DNA of 27,284 nt from Turicibacter sp. (GCA_030531025.1 JAUMTV010000031.1:1-27284); one strand, 5' to 3'; positions 6,513 to 14,863 are shown, counted from the first letter of the stretch. Numbers and translations are program-made. The notes: generated by a model not told the origin, from the sequence alone.

Positions 6513-6728
6513 TTACAACTGTTTTGGTAAATCTATAGTTATTTTATTGCACTCCTTACAATAGTAGCCTTCAACTTTTGAATCAAGCCACTCTAAGATA
6601 GTAATTCCTTTTGCAAAAGATGATAAAATAAATCCTTTGTCCTTTTCTTTTGGAATCCACTTAACTGAATCTCTTCCACCACGTATTACTCCTAGCACCA
6701 TATCATTATTGCAATATGGACATTTCAT
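6513..6728 (-). CDS. DUF6487-like small zinc-ribbon protein (71 aa)
   Basis: Starts MKCPYCNNDMVLGVIRGGRD and ends with a second pair YYCKECNK, giving C3-x2-C6 and a C-terminal CxxC: a four-Cys zinc ribbon. The phrase VIRGGRDSVKW, followed by a proline and charged residues, is typical of the DUF6487 group. Likely cytosolic, role unknown. ATG at 6726-6728 follows a GGGGTG ribosome site. No membrane helix, unlike most neighbours. Confidence 0.75.
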   Translation of the reverse strand: MKCPYCNNDMVLGVIRGGRDSVKWIPKEKDKGFILSSFAKGITILEWLDSKVEGYYCKECNKITIDLPKQL

Positions 6729-7156
6729 AATTTACACCCCATTTCATATATACATAAATACTTATTACTTCTAAAACTTAGGTATTTTCTTCATTCTTAC
6801 TCAAATACTGCTATATCATCTGTTATATTACAAAAAATAGCTTCATTCCCTCTTATCTTTACATAGATTACATATTAATTCCTAAAATATATGTTTTTTA
6901 TAATTTTAACCTAATAATTTCCATTTAACAATTTACAATATTGTAAGAAAAATACCTCAATACTTTTATCCATATATATTCAAATTACTATACTCTAGAG
7001 GATTCTTCAAAATAAAAAATTGTTTATTATTAAAATAAGGTAATAATAGTTCATATATCAAAAAACTTGATTTATTTTTACTTAAATAAGTTTACAAATT
7101 TATATCTATGAAATAACATATGAGTAATGGTTGAATTAGTATAAGGAGATTTACAA
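6729..7156. other. 428-bp intergenic region, nothing identified
   Basis: Very AT-rich spacer between the divergent genes at 6728 and 7157. I found no ORF with a ribosome site in it on either strand and no strong hairpin. Promoters for both genes must be here. Near the right end, TATCTATGAAATAACATATG resembles the -10-plus-GAAATAA pattern seen at other starts. Confidence 0.5.
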
Positions 7157-7879
7157 ATGAAAATAGGTATAATATCAGATATACACAGTAATATTTATGC
7201 ACTAGAAGCAGTACTAGATGATATGGAAAGTAGAAACATTGATTTAATAGCATGTACAGGTGATTTAGTAGGATATGGTACGAGACCTAATGAAGTTATA
7301 GACACTATAAGGAAGAATAGAATCTTAACCATAATGGGTAACTATGACGATGCCATTGGAAATTTTAAAATGGTATGTGGATGTGATTATAAAGACCCCA
7401 AAGATGCAGAAAAAGCTAGTCTTTCAATGTATTTCACATCAATGGAAACTACAGATGAAAATAAAAAGTACTTAAGTAGTTTGCCAAAGGAAGCAACTTT
7501 AAATTTTAATAACAAGACTATTAAATTAGTTCATGGAAGTACTAGACTTATAAATGAATATTTAAAAGAAGATTCAAAAGAATCTAAAGAAGTTATGGAG
7601 GAGCTAGCTGAAGATATTTTAGTATGTGGTCATACACATATACCTTATTACAAGTATTATGGTGAAAAACTACTTGTAAATGCAGGTAGTGTAGGCAAGC
7701 CTAAAACAAATAAACCTTCTGCCAATTATATAATTATAAATATTGACAATATGTCTTCAGTTAAAGTGGAGATAATTGAAGTAAATTATGATTTTGAAAA
7801 AATAGCAAGAGAAATAGAAGAAAATGATATACTTCCAAATGATTTTGCAAGACTTATAAGAGAAGGTGTCTCTAAGTAA
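7157..7879 (+). CDS. calcineurin-like metallophosphoesterase, YfcE/MJ0936-like (240 aa)
   Basis: Full set of dinuclear metallophosphatase motifs in order: D8-x-H10 in IISDIHSN, G35-D36 followed by LVGYG, G61-N62-x-D64 in IMGNYDD, H126 in LVHGS and G158-H-x-H161 in VCGHTHIP. These residues bind two metal ions in the family. The long insert at residues 70-105 (with C74 and C76) distinguishes it from the shortest YfcE proteins. Predicted soluble cytoplasmic phosphatase or phosphodiesterase; substrate not predictable. ATG follows AAGGAG by 8 bases. Monocistronic, with a terminator at 7977-8026. Confidence 0.9.
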   Translation: MKIGIISDIHSNIYALEAVLDDMESRNIDLIACTGDLVGYGTRPNEVIDTIRKNRILTIMGNYDDAIGNFKMVCGCDYKDPKDAEKASLSMYFTSMETTDENKKYLSSLPKEATLNFNNKTIKLVHGSTRLINEYLKEDSKESKEVMEELAEDILVCGHTHIPYYKYYGEKLLVNAGSVGKPKTNKPSANYIIINIDNMSSVKVEIIEVNYDFEKIAREIEENDILPNDFARLIREGVSK

Positions 7880-7976
7880 GTCCAGTATATTAATTGTTTT
7901 ATAAAATCAATCTACGAGCAATAAAAAACTTTTCTCCTAACATAGACTTTGAACAATTATGGGAAGTTAATAAAAA

Positions 7977-8026
7977 AATAACTGTATCTTATAGCAAAAC
8001 AATGAGTTTGCTAAGGTACAGTTATT
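7977..8026. terminator. bidirectional intrinsic terminator
   Basis: Long hairpin: AATAACTGTATCTTATAGCA pairs with TTTGCTAAGGTACAGTTATT around a short loop, with A and T runs on the two outer sides. It can serve the phosphoesterase gene (plus) and the operon ending at 8147 (minus). Confidence 0.75.
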
Positions 8027-8146
8027 TTTATATACTATTTATCACAAAGTAATCTAACATAGACTAAAAATAATATTTCAGGACTACTTAAGAATTTCTA
8101 TAAAATTTTCTCATATAGCTTGCTATAAATATAATCTCTAAAAACT

Positions 8147-8953
8147 TTATCTTACTTTTGATTGTTTAATTAATTCAATACCATAAGATATTGTCTGAAC
8201 TAGCCATATAATTATTACAATTACCATAGGTACCATACCAAAATCCCATAAATCATAGCCTATAAAACAAAATACCCAAAGTATGACACATGTTATAGAT
8301 ACTGATTTATATGCTTTATAAGCACTTTTAAATATACCTAATTTTATTGCTTCATCACAGCTGTCCAACCATTTTTTACTGAATTTTAAATCATATACAC
8401 TTCCCTTTAACAAAGGATTAATTTCTTTTTGTAAATTAATTATTTTCTTTTGAATTAATGTAGAAGAAGCTAGGCATAGTATAAGTCCTACAAGTATACA
8501 AAGAAAGTTTATAATACTAAAATCGGCACTAAAACCGGCATTTATTTTATCATATACTGATAACATGCTCCCTATTCCAAAGAAGAAAAATCCAAGAATC
8601 ATATTTACAGAAGCAAGTAAGAGTATACATAATAATCTTTCTTCTATTTTATCTATTGTATCATCATCTTCATTTGTTTGACTCCATAAATCATACTCTT
8701 TTCGTGATTTATTATAAATTATTGTACTTATTATTATTACTAATATAGAAAGCACAATGCTTGCAAATGGTGTAATCACCTCAAATATACTCATTAGTAA
8801 ATTAGGAACACTCTCTCCAATGATTTTTTTTAAGTATACAGACGAGGCACCGATTATTCCACCGATAATTCCAGATATCACTAGTATAGCAACATAACCT
8901 TTAAATGCTTTTTTGTCTTCTTTTTTAATTTCCTCCACATGATTGCTATTCAT
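8147..8953 (-). CDS. DUF3169 family membrane protein (268 aa)
   Basis: Multi-spanning protein with helices at about residues 20-42, 55-78, 107-128, 145-165 and a C-terminal pair at 215-260; a charged linker (SQTNEDDDTIDKIEERL) precedes the third. Architecture, length and position next to an XRE regulator match DUF3169. ATG at 8951-8953 has AGGAGG at 9 bases and overlaps the XRE stop (GATGAATAG); the ATG at 8971 would bury the ribosome site. Last gene of the natAB-XRE operon, so probably part of the same stress or peptide response. Family function not established. Confidence 0.78.
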   Translation of the reverse strand: MNSNHVEEIKKEDKKAFKGYVAILVISGIIGGIIGASSVYLKKIIGESVPNLLMSIFEVITPFASIVLSILVIIISTIIYNKSRKEYDLWSQTNEDDDTIDKIEERLLCILLLASVNMILGFFFFGIGSMLSVYDKINAGFSADFSIINFLCILVGLILCLASSTLIQKKIINLQKEINPLLKGSVYDLKFSKKWLDSCDEAIKLGIFKSAYKAYKSVSITCVILWVFCFIGYDLWDFGMVPMVIVIIIWLVQTISYGIELIKQSKVR

Positions 8954-9161
8954 CGTCATCATCCTCCTCATAACTAAAAATATCTTCCACTCTTACGTCC
9001 AAAACCTTGGCTATTTTTAATGCTAAAGTTACTGATGGAGAGTAGTCCCCTCGTTCAATCTGGCTAATTGTTTGTCTAGATACGCCTACTAAATGCCCCA
9101 TCTCCGTTTGATTTACATTAATCCTAGCCCTATATTCTTTTAAACGATTATTTAATGGCAT
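8946..9161 (-). CDS. XRE/Cro-type transcriptional regulator (71 aa)
   Basis: Compact HTH_3 protein: NQTEMGHLVGVSRQTISQIE contains the helix-turn-helix, followed by SVTLALKIAKVLDVRVEDIF, with an acidic EEDDDDE tail. This is the short single-domain type that commonly autoregulates membrane-protein operons. AGGAGG precedes the ATG by 6 bases. It overlaps the downstream DUF3169 gene by 8 bases and follows natB by 36. The paired operators at the natA promoter are its most obvious candidate target. Confidence 0.9.
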   Translation of the reverse strand: MPLNNRLKEYRARINVNQTEMGHLVGVSRQTISQIERGDYSPSVTLALKIAKVLDVRVEDIFSYEEDDDDE

Positions 9162-9197
9162 ACAACTCCTCCTGACTATTTTCCTTGTTCTATCGAC

Positions 9198-10448
9198 TTA
9201 TTTTTCAGCCTTAAGCCATTTTAAAGCATTTTTCAATTTTATTGGATTTCCATACATAAGTTTAGCCATTCTATATATCTTAGCACCACCCATTCCTGCT
9301 AATACTGTTGATACTATTAATATTAATGCAGATATTATGAATTCCATTGATGTAATAGCTCCAGTTGCAACTCTTACTATCATAGTCATTGGAGATGCAA
9401 ATGGTATATATGAACAAACCTTCAGCAATACACTATCTCCATTAGTCAATCCAAATATGCTAATAAAAAATACTACAATAAATATCATCATTATAGGTCC
9501 AACACTTGTTGATATTTCTTCTGTTTTTGATACTAAAGCTCCTAAAGCTCCAAATATAAATGAATAGAATAAGTAACCTAATATTCCAAATATAGCAAAT
9601 GTAACTATTAATTCTGAAGGAATTTTAAATACACTATCTAGCATTCCATTCCATGCTTCACTATTTACCTTGTATGCAATCAGTGCTGCTGACATTATTA
9701 CTCCAACTTGTGCTATACTTGCTATTGCACCTGCAATCACTTTACCAAATATTAAATTATTTGTATTTGTGCTTGTAACTAATACTTCTATTGCTCTATT
9801 ACTTTTTTCTGAAGTTATTGATACAGCAATTAATTGACCATACATTAGAATCATCATATATACAACAAAAATTAGTATATATGCGTAAAAATAATTATTT
9901 ACACTATCTTTACCTAATATCTCAACATCAGAGGCTATTTGAGTATTATAAACTGTATCTACCTTATTGAAATCTATTCCTTCACTAGTAATTTGTTTTT
10001 CTCTATAAATTCTTTTTAAAAGTTCATCAAATATTGTTTTATTTTCATCATCAAACTTTGTATTTTGAACAACATAGCTATATTCTGTTGAACTTTTTAT
10101 ATCAAATCCTGCTTCTACGTCTTGATTTTCAACTAATTTATTTAATTCATCTTGGTTTTTTACCACTTTCCAATTTGAGTTTGGGAAATAAACTTTTAAT
10201 ACATCTTTATTAGATATAATATTTTTTTCATCATGTATTGCAAAATTAATTTTCTCTTCTTTCTCAACTTCTTCTACTTTAGTTTCGCTTTTACCTAACC
10301 CTGGTAATATGCCTGACATATCTATAAAGTTTGGCAAAGATAAACCAACTACTATTAATGCTGCAATTATTATAGTACTTGCTATAAATGATTTTTTTCT
10401 AAAATAATTAGAAAGCTCAAATTTTAATACAACAAGAAATTGTTTCAT
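9198..10448 (-). CDS. natB: ABC-2 type transporter permease, NatB-like (416 aa)
   Basis: N-terminal helix (about residues 20-42), a large extracytoplasmic loop (about 45-180), then five or six helices from about 185 to 395, the layout of NatB/ABC-2 exporters (PF12698 type). VTSEKSNRAIEVLVTSTN matches the conserved cytoplasmic segment of sodium/peptide ABC-2 exporters. Partner of the ATPase immediately upstream; the two overlap in TAATG, so translation is coupled. NatAB exports sodium in Bacillus subtilis; many homologues handle antimicrobial compounds, so substrate is not settled. Confidence 0.88.
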   Translation of the reverse strand: MKQFLVVLKFELSNYFRKKSFIASTIIIAALIVVGLSLPNFIDMSGILPGLGKSETKVEEVEKEEKINFAIHDEKNIISNKDVLKVYFPNSNWKVVKNQDELNKLVENQDVEAGFDIKSSTEYSYVVQNTKFDDENKTIFDELLKRIYREKQITSEGIDFNKVDTVYNTQIASDVEILGKDSVNNYFYAYILIFVVYMMILMYGQLIAVSITSEKSNRAIEVLVTSTNTNNLIFGKVIAGAIASIAQVGVIMSAALIAYKVNSEAWNGMLDSVFKIPSELIVTFAIFGILGYLFYSFIFGALGALVSKTEEISTSVGPIMMIFIVVFFISIFGLTNGDSVLLKVCSYIPFASPMTMIVRVATGAITSMEFIISALILIVSTVLAGMGGAKIYRMAKLMYGNPIKLKNALKWLKAEK

Positions 10449-11362
10449 TATTCTTCACCTACTTTCTTTACAAATATATCTGTTAAATCTGGTTCATACA
10501 TAGAAAATTTCTCTATATCTATATTTTCTTTCAATATATTTTCTAAAAGTTGGTTTTTAGTTGTATTATCTAGTAGTTCCAATATTAAGCAATCCTTTTT
10601 AACTTCATTTACAATTACTAAATTATTAAATTTCTCTTCACATATAGATTTTAAATCATCTAATGTTAAGTTATTTGCACTTAATATTAATCTATTGTTT
10701 CCAAATTCTTTTTTTATTTCTTTAAGATTTCCACTAAGTACTATCTCACCTTTATTTATTATGGCTATTTCTTCACAAAATTCTTCAACATAGCTCATTT
10801 GATGGCTTGAGAATATAACTAATTTATTTTGACTTATTAATTCTCTCACAGTATCTTTAAGTATTTGTGCATTGACTGGATCTAATCCACTAAATGGTTC
10901 ATCAAGTATAACTATTTCTGGATTACAGACTAAAGTTTGTGCTAATTGAACCTTTTGCTGATTTCCTTTTGATAAACTATCTAGTACTTTGTCAGCATAT
11001 TCTTCTATACCTAATTTTTTTAGCCATATCTTTGTGCTTTCTTTTGCCTTCTTAGCTGGTACACCTCTTAACTGTGCTAAGTAAACTATTTGTTCTTCCA
11101 CTTTCTTTTTAGGATATAAACCTCTTTCTTCTGGTAAATATCCTATCTGATAATTTCTTGGTTCAAATTTTTTTCCATCTATTAATATTTCACCTGAATT
11201 AGCTTTAAACACATCCATTAATATACGAATTGTTGTAGTTTTTCCTGCTCCATTTCTCCCCAATAATCCAAGTGCCTTACCACTTTCAACAGAAAAAGAT
11301 ATCCCATGTAATACTTCTTTTTCAGAGAAACTTTTTCTTAATTCCTTTACCTCTAACCTCAT
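10448..11362 (-). CDS. natA: ABC transporter ATP-binding protein, NatA-like (304 aa)
   Basis: Walker A GRNGAGKTT (residues 35-43), signature LSKGNQQ (130-136), Walker B VILDEP (151-156) with SGLDP after it, and H-loop H187 in SSHQM. The C-terminal 90 residues after GEIVLSGNLKEIKKEF form the extension typical of the NatA/DUF4162 group. ATG at 11360-11362 is chosen because AGGAGG precedes it by 6 bases; the frame runs upstream to 11413 but across the promoter and operators. Energises export through NatB. First gene of a four-gene operon. Confidence 0.92.
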   Translation of the reverse strand: MRLEVKELRKSFSEKEVLHGISFSVESGKALGLLGRNGAGKTTTIRILMDVFKANSGEILIDGKKFEPRNYQIGYLPEERGLYPKKKVEEQIVYLAQLRGVPAKKAKESTKIWLKKLGIEEYADKVLDSLSKGNQQKVQLAQTLVCNPEIVILDEPFSGLDPVNAQILKDTVRELISQNKLVIFSSHQMSYVEEFCEEIAIINKGEIVLSGNLKEIKKEFGNNRLILSANNLTLDDLKSICEEKFNNLVIVNEVKKDCLILELLDNTTKNQLLENILKENIDIEKFSMYEPDLTDIFVKKVGEE

Positions 11363-11394
11363 ATTTTCCCTCCTGACTATTTTCATTGTCATTG

Positions 11395-11412
11395 TGACAA
11401 TTATCCTTGTCA
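11395..11412. promoter_or_regulatory. operator O2 at the natA start site
   Basis: TGACAA, six bases, TTGTCA: a palindrome with arms identical to operator O1, centre-to-centre distance 35 bp. It would cover the transcription start region. Candidate XRE-binding site. Confidence 0.62.
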
Positions 11413-11418
11413 TAATTA

Positions 11419-11448
11419 ATTATATGAAATGACAACTATAATTGTCAA
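11419..11448 (-). promoter_or_regulatory. natA operon promoter
   Basis: Minus strand: TTGACA (11448-11443), 18-base spacer, TATAAT (11424-11419). The start would be near 11412, giving a leader of about 50 bases. The -35 box lies inside operator O1. Confidence 0.75.
11430..11447. promoter_or_regulatory. operator O1 over the natA -35 region
   Basis: TGACAA, six bases, TTGTCA, a perfect 6-6-6 inverted repeat overlapping the -35 box. Binding here would block polymerase. Confidence 0.65.
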
Positions 11449-11485
11449 CTTATAATTTTGATTTTTGTGAAAATATTGGATAAAA

Positions 11486-11537
11486 AAAAAGAGTAATTGT
11501 TTTAGATAATAAATTACCTAAAATAATTACTCTTTTT
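11486..11537. terminator. bidirectional intrinsic terminator
   Basis: AAAAAGAGTAATTGTTTTAG pairs with CTAAAATAATTACTCTTTTT (one G-T mismatch). It ends the sigma/anti-sigma transcript and insulates the natA promoter. Confidence 0.8.
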
Positions 11538-11548
11538 ATGTACTTTAA

Positions 11549-11573
11549 TTCGAAATATATTAATATTGTTAAA
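11549..11573 (-). repeat. boundary motif copy before terminator
   Basis: Plus strand TTCGAAATATATTAATATTG then TTAAA. It lies between the anti-sigma stop and the terminator. No start codon follows it, so here it is not serving as a promoter for a nearby gene. Confidence 0.5.
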
Positions 11574-11657
11574 TTATTGTATGGTATTATACTTTTTTCA
11601 AGGGCAATTTCACCCCGTTCAAAATTAGTTGTAATTTAATTAAAATCACCATTAATA

Positions 11658-12794
11658 TTAATCTATATTCACTCTAAAACTAGATATAGCATTTGCTTCT
11701 TCTCCATAATTTGTACAAACAAAAATATCTATATATTTAGGAATTTCACCAATATCAACTAATTCGTTAATTTGAGTATATAGTTTATTTTCCCCCTCAA
11801 CTCCACTACTCATATTTAACTCTCTTCCCTTATCATCATGAACTATTATAAAGTTATTATGAGGATTTCCTAAAGACGATTGAAAAGGAAGCTCCATTTG
11901 AACCTCAACATAAGTATCTGTTACAATTACTTTTTTCAAAGTATAATCTCCATCTTTTTTATCTATATTTATAGTCTTTGAATTATCATCTATGGATTTT
12001 ATATTAAAATCAAATAAATATTTATCTCCCATAGTATTAAGCATCTCTGGATTGTTATTATTATAATTGGTTAATCCAAAACTTATTTTAAAATTAGCAT
12101 CTTCCACATCGTTTTCTATTGGAAGTTCTATTAAGTAACTAAGGTTAATAGTATTTTCATCAATAATATCAACAATTCCTGCACTCCATCCATAACCATC
12201 TAGTTTAACATTATTTATATACATTTCCAATTCATCAATGTACATATTATTTATTCCATCACCGTACACGGATTCTCCAAATAAATCTTTATACTTACTT
12301 TTTTTAAAAGGTTTATCTGCTTTTAATGTCATATCAAGATAAAGCTTCTTCTTATCATACATAGCTTTGTCTATTGTAATTTCTAATCCTTCATTCTTAC
12401 TAGATACATTTATAGGAGTGGCTATTAGTTTACTATTTTTATGCTCTTGCTTTTCTTCTTCACGCTCTGGATAAATACTTGAATCGTATTCTACTTCTTC
12501 TTGATCATCAATAACTGATTTTATTTTATCAAGCATAGTTTCAAACTCTGGCAATCTTTTTTTTAAATTATCTGCTAAGGAATTATTTGTTACTCCAATT
12601 CCTAGCATTATAATTCCTATAGCTGCCACACTTCCTACTAGCTTATTATTCATTTTTCTTTTTCTAACACTTCTTTTAGAAGAATTTAGTTTAGCTAGTA
12701 TTATCGTTTTTAACTCTTCAGTATTTGTTTCAACTTCTTGGTATTTATCAGTGTCTATCTTTATTTTATTAAAAATTTTAAACTTATCTATCAT
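11658..12794 (-). CDS. DUF4179-type anti-sigma/membrane protein (378 aa)
   Basis: Cytoplasmic N-terminus (residues 1-50, ending in the basic RSVRKRKMNNK), one helix at about 52-70, then about 300 extracytoplasmic residues. The domain order, and the position 11 bp behind a sigma-factor gene, match DUF4179 proteins, which act as membrane anti-sigma or regulatory partners. The external part is beta-rich with repeated phrases such as LEITIDKAMYDKKKLYLDMT. ATG follows AGGGAGTGAG. Holding the sigma factor at the membrane until a surface signal arrives is the family model, not shown by this sequence. Confidence 0.8.
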   Translation of the reverse strand: MIDKFKIFNKIKIDTDKYQEVETNTEELKTIILAKLNSSKRSVRKRKMNNKLVGSVAAIGIIMLGIGVTNNSLADNLKKRLPEFETMLDKIKSVIDDQEEVEYDSSIYPEREEEKQEHKNSKLIATPINVSSKNEGLEITIDKAMYDKKKLYLDMTLKADKPFKKSKYKDLFGESVYGDGINNMYIDELEMYINNVKLDGYGWSAGIVDIIDENTINLSYLIELPIENDVEDANFKISFGLTNYNNNNPEMLNTMGDKYLFDFNIKSIDDNSKTINIDKKDGDYTLKKVIVTDTYVEVQMELPFQSSLGNPHNNFIIVHDDKGRELNMSSGVEGENKLYTQINELVDIGEIPKYIDIFVCTNYGEEANAISSFRVNID

Positions 12795-12805
12795 AATCTC
12801 ACTCC

Positions 12806-13324
12806 CTATTTCAAAATACTTTTTCTAATTTTTTTCCTACCTCTAGATAAACGACTATGTAAGCTTGAGATATTAGTACTGTTATCTACTGCTATTTCCT
12901 CCAGCTTATCTCCATCTAGGTAGTATCTTTTAAAAAGTTCTTTATCTTTATCATTTAATGAGCTTAAAAGTTCTTCTATTTCTTCCTCTATTTCTAATTT
13001 GTATAAATTTTCGTCTATGTAAAAAAGATTAGTGTCTAGTTCTTCATTTAACTTAGGCATATATTTTCTTTTATAATCAATAGCTTTATATTTGGCAATT
13101 GCACATATCCAATTTTTAAAAGAACTTTCCTTTGCATTAAACCCATCAATATTATCCCAAATGGCAAGAAGTACATCATTTACACATTCCTCTTCATAAT
13201 TTCCAATTGGTTTTAGATGAGTTCTAATTATAGATGTCAATAATCCATTGTAATTATCTATGAGCATTTCCATTCCCTTTGGATTGCATCTTTTTATATA
13301 TTTAATTATTAATTTGTCTTTCAA
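12806..13324 (-). CDS. sigma-70 family RNA polymerase sigma factor, ECF-like (172 aa)
   Basis: Region 2 spans about residues 15-85 (NYEEECVNDVLLAIWDNIDG, then FKNWICAIAKYKAIDYKRK). Region 4 spans about 118-172 (LNDKDKELFKRYYLDGDKLE, then SLHSRLSRGRKKIRKSIL). No region 3, as in ECF factors. TTG at 13322-13324 is chosen because GGGGAGG lies about 8 bases upstream; the frame runs to 13429, but that extension is hydrophobic and unlike a sigma N-terminus. It precedes its DUF4179 partner. Confidence 0.88.
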   Translation of the reverse strand: MKDKLIIKYIKRCNPKGMEMLIDNYNGLLTSIIRTHLKPIGNYEEECVNDVLLAIWDNIDGFNAKESSFKNWICAIAKYKAIDYKRKYMPKLNEELDTNLFYIDENLYKLEIEEEIEELLSSLNDKDKELFKRYYLDGDKLEEIAVDNSTNISSLHSRLSRGRKKIRKSILK

Positions 13325-13495
13325 ATCAATTTCCTCCCCGTAAAAGCTTTTACACATGTTAATACGAAGTTTATCATAAAAAACTGACAAAAAACAAAAA
13401 AATAGATAGATATTGTTATATAACCACATCCATCTATTTTTGTATCCTAAAAATAAACATCTTATTTTAGTTTATCATTTTTGAAATTTTTAACA

Positions 13496-13579
13496 TAAAA
13501 AGATATCCCGTGTAATACTTCTTTTTCAGAGAAACTTTTTATTAATACCTTTACTCCTAACTATTTCATTATTATTATG
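13496..13579 (-). pseudogene. decayed duplicate of the natA 5' end
   Basis: Plus-strand positions from about 13496 repeat the segment around 11296-11352 with only a few differences, including AAGATATCCC and TACTTCTTTTTCAGAGAAAC. On the minus strand it still reads KSFSEKEVLHGISF, as in NatA residues 10-23. After CCTTTAC about 20 bases present in natA, holding its start codon, are missing, and similarity resumes in the natA leader (TCCT then CTATTTCATT). The rest of the gene is absent. It is a relic of a second natA-like gene or a recombination scar. Confidence 0.72.
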
Positions 13580-13771
13580 TATAAGAAAATAATTATTGGG
13601 TTAATTTTAATAAGCATAGTTGGTTTATTTTTACCATGGTTTTTCTTTGATAGTGACGTAGATTATACTAATGGTTTAGTATGGTTATCATCACCATTAT
13701 TAAGTGTTAGTATTTTAAGTTCTATGGTTCTAATTTTAATCAAAAAACGCTCTAAAATAATTAATTCATAA
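13577..13771 (+). CDS. small two-TM membrane protein (64 aa), start uncertain
   Basis: Helices at about residues 4-22 and 36-55 joined by an acidic loop FFFDSDVDYTNG, ending KKRSKIINS. The protein looks real, but the ATG has no ribosome site: its upstream sequence is the antisense of the decayed natA leader. The original 5' end may have been lost or replaced, so this could be an unexpressed remnant. Family not recognised. Confidence 0.5.
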   Translation: MYKKIIIGLILISIVGLFLPWFFFDSDVDYTNGLVWLSSPLLSVSILSSMVLILIKKRSKIINS

Positions 13772-13884
13772 CATGTTTAATACAATAATAACTTAAAAAT
13801 AAAAAAGAAGCACCTAAAGTTTATAGCAATGAAATGTTAGATGATGAAGTATGGTAAAAAGAAAAAATGATAGGGAGATATTAT

Positions 13885-14295
13885 ATGAGCAAAAGAAATA
13901 ACAATCTAGGTAAGAAAAAATATATTAAAATATTGCTTATATTATTTTTTATCAATACATTAATTGCAATTGGGGGAAGTGTAGTTAAGCAAAAGTTAGG
14001 ATATGATTATGTTTTTCATTGTTGGCTAGATGTTACTCATTCAGTAGCATGGGTTCTAATGATAGGTTTAATTTTTATTATACCCTTAACTTACCTAAAT
14101 GTATGGCTTGGAAGTTTTTTTATAGCAATCACCTTAATTATAGCATATGCTTATGCATGTCTTAACTATAATGAAGAGATTCAACAGGGAGAATACATAG
14201 TAATAGAGATTCAACAACTAGGTGAAAAGGGCATTTATTATTATAAAGACGTTAATATATTCATAATGAAAAGGTCTCATGAAGAATATGTATGA
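13885..14295 (+). CDS. membrane protein (136 aa)
   Basis: ATG at 13885, chosen because GGGAG lies about 8 bases upstream; an in-frame ATG at 13867 would bury it. Three helices at about residues 14-33, 48-70 and 74-95, then a C-terminal domain of about 40 residues containing EEIQQGEYIVIEIQQLGEKG. Unrecognised. Between this gene and the previous one lies an orphan coding-like tail (KKEAPKVYSNEMLDDEVW, stop near 13857), suggesting a lost gene. A hairpin at 14374-14401 may end the transcript. Confidence 0.62.
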   Translation: MSKRNNNLGKKKYIKILLILFFINTLIAIGGSVVKQKLGYDYVFHCWLDVTHSVAWVLMIGLIFIIPLTYLNVWLGSFFIAITLIIAYAYACLNYNEEIQQGEYIVIEIQQLGEKGIYYYKDVNIFIMKRSHEEYV

Positions 14296-14373
14296 TAAAT
14301 ATTTAGAACAAATTCTCATATTCCATTCTCCCCTTTTTACAATTTCATAGTTTGTGAATTATGAATAGTCTAA

Positions 14374-14401
14374 AAGGGTGTGACATTTTTGGGACACCCT
14401 T
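14374..14401 (+). terminator. 28-bp hairpin, copy 1
   Basis: AAGGGTGT and ACACCCTT arms around GACATTTTTGGG, followed by T-rich sequence. Identical base for base to 19763-19790. It acts as a plausible terminator for the gene at 13885, and lies close to the point where the DUF3990 gene is truncated. Confidence 0.68.
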
Positions 14402-14414
14402 ATGTTTTTACTTT

Positions 14415-14471
14415 TTATAATTTTAATCTATTAAATCTTATTTCACAATAAGATCCATGATATAACTCCAC
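14415..14471 (-). pseudogene. DUF3990 gene, N-terminal remnant (18 aa)
   Basis: GTG at 14469-14471 behind AAAGAGGTG encodes MELYHGSYCEIRFNRLKL and stops. The LYHGS opening is that of DUF3990 proteins (usually well over 100 aa, with an ADP-ribosyltransferase-like fold), so nearly all of the gene is missing. Its start overlaps the stop of the DUF3791 gene, the usual order of this gene pair. The break point is followed within 15 bp by the repeated hairpin at 14374-14401. Confidence 0.6.
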
Positions 14472-14685
14472 TATATTACACCTCTTTCTTTTAATACATT
14501 TAGTAGTTCATCTACTATGTATTTTTTACTTTGACTATGCAAAGGTTCATAACACGGAATTATATAATCATCTAAAATATTTGAGTCACTTTTAATTAGC
14601 TTATAAACTTCCTTCGTATCTTTATCTAAATATTCAGCCAAACTATCAATGCAAAAACAGTAAATTCCAGAATTTTTTCAGCCAT
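14471..14685 (-). pseudogene. DUF3791 gene with a one-base frameshift
   Basis: Starts MAEKILEFTVF from ATG at 14683-14685 (GGAG upstream). The remainder of a DUF3791 protein is in the next frame: CIDSLAEYLDKDTKEVYKLI, then a segment with DDYIIPCYEPLH and IVDELLNVLKERGVI. The switch falls at five T residues (plus strand A 14653-14657); one more T restores a 71-aa frame, and 215 bp is one short of 72 codons. In unmodified frame translation ends after LNI. DUF3791 genes commonly precede DUF3990 genes, as here. Confidence 0.72.
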
Positions 14686-14782
14686 AAAATTATTATTCTC
14701 CTTTTTTATTTGGCATTAATTATTATATTATAATATTTATTCATTTGATAAAGTATTGATTTTAATATTTTATTAATATTTA

Positions 14783-14863
14783 TCAATTTATTCCATAATG
14801 AAATAAATACTCCTTTGCTATAGAGGATGAATTTTGCTCTAAATCACAAATTAATTTACACTC
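14783..14863 (-). pseudogene. possible coding relic (C-terminal tail only)
   Basis: A short open stretch reading CDLEQNSSSIAKEYLFHYGI before a TGA has protein-like composition but no start; a stop lies just upstream. It sits directly upstream of the DUF3791 remnant and could be the tail of another lost gene. Weak evidence. Confidence 0.25.

Noticed and set aside
13345..13429. N-terminal extension of the sigma factor to 13429
   Set aside because: The extension is hydrophobic and precedes a strong ribosome site for the TTG at 13324; it is more likely promoter and leader.
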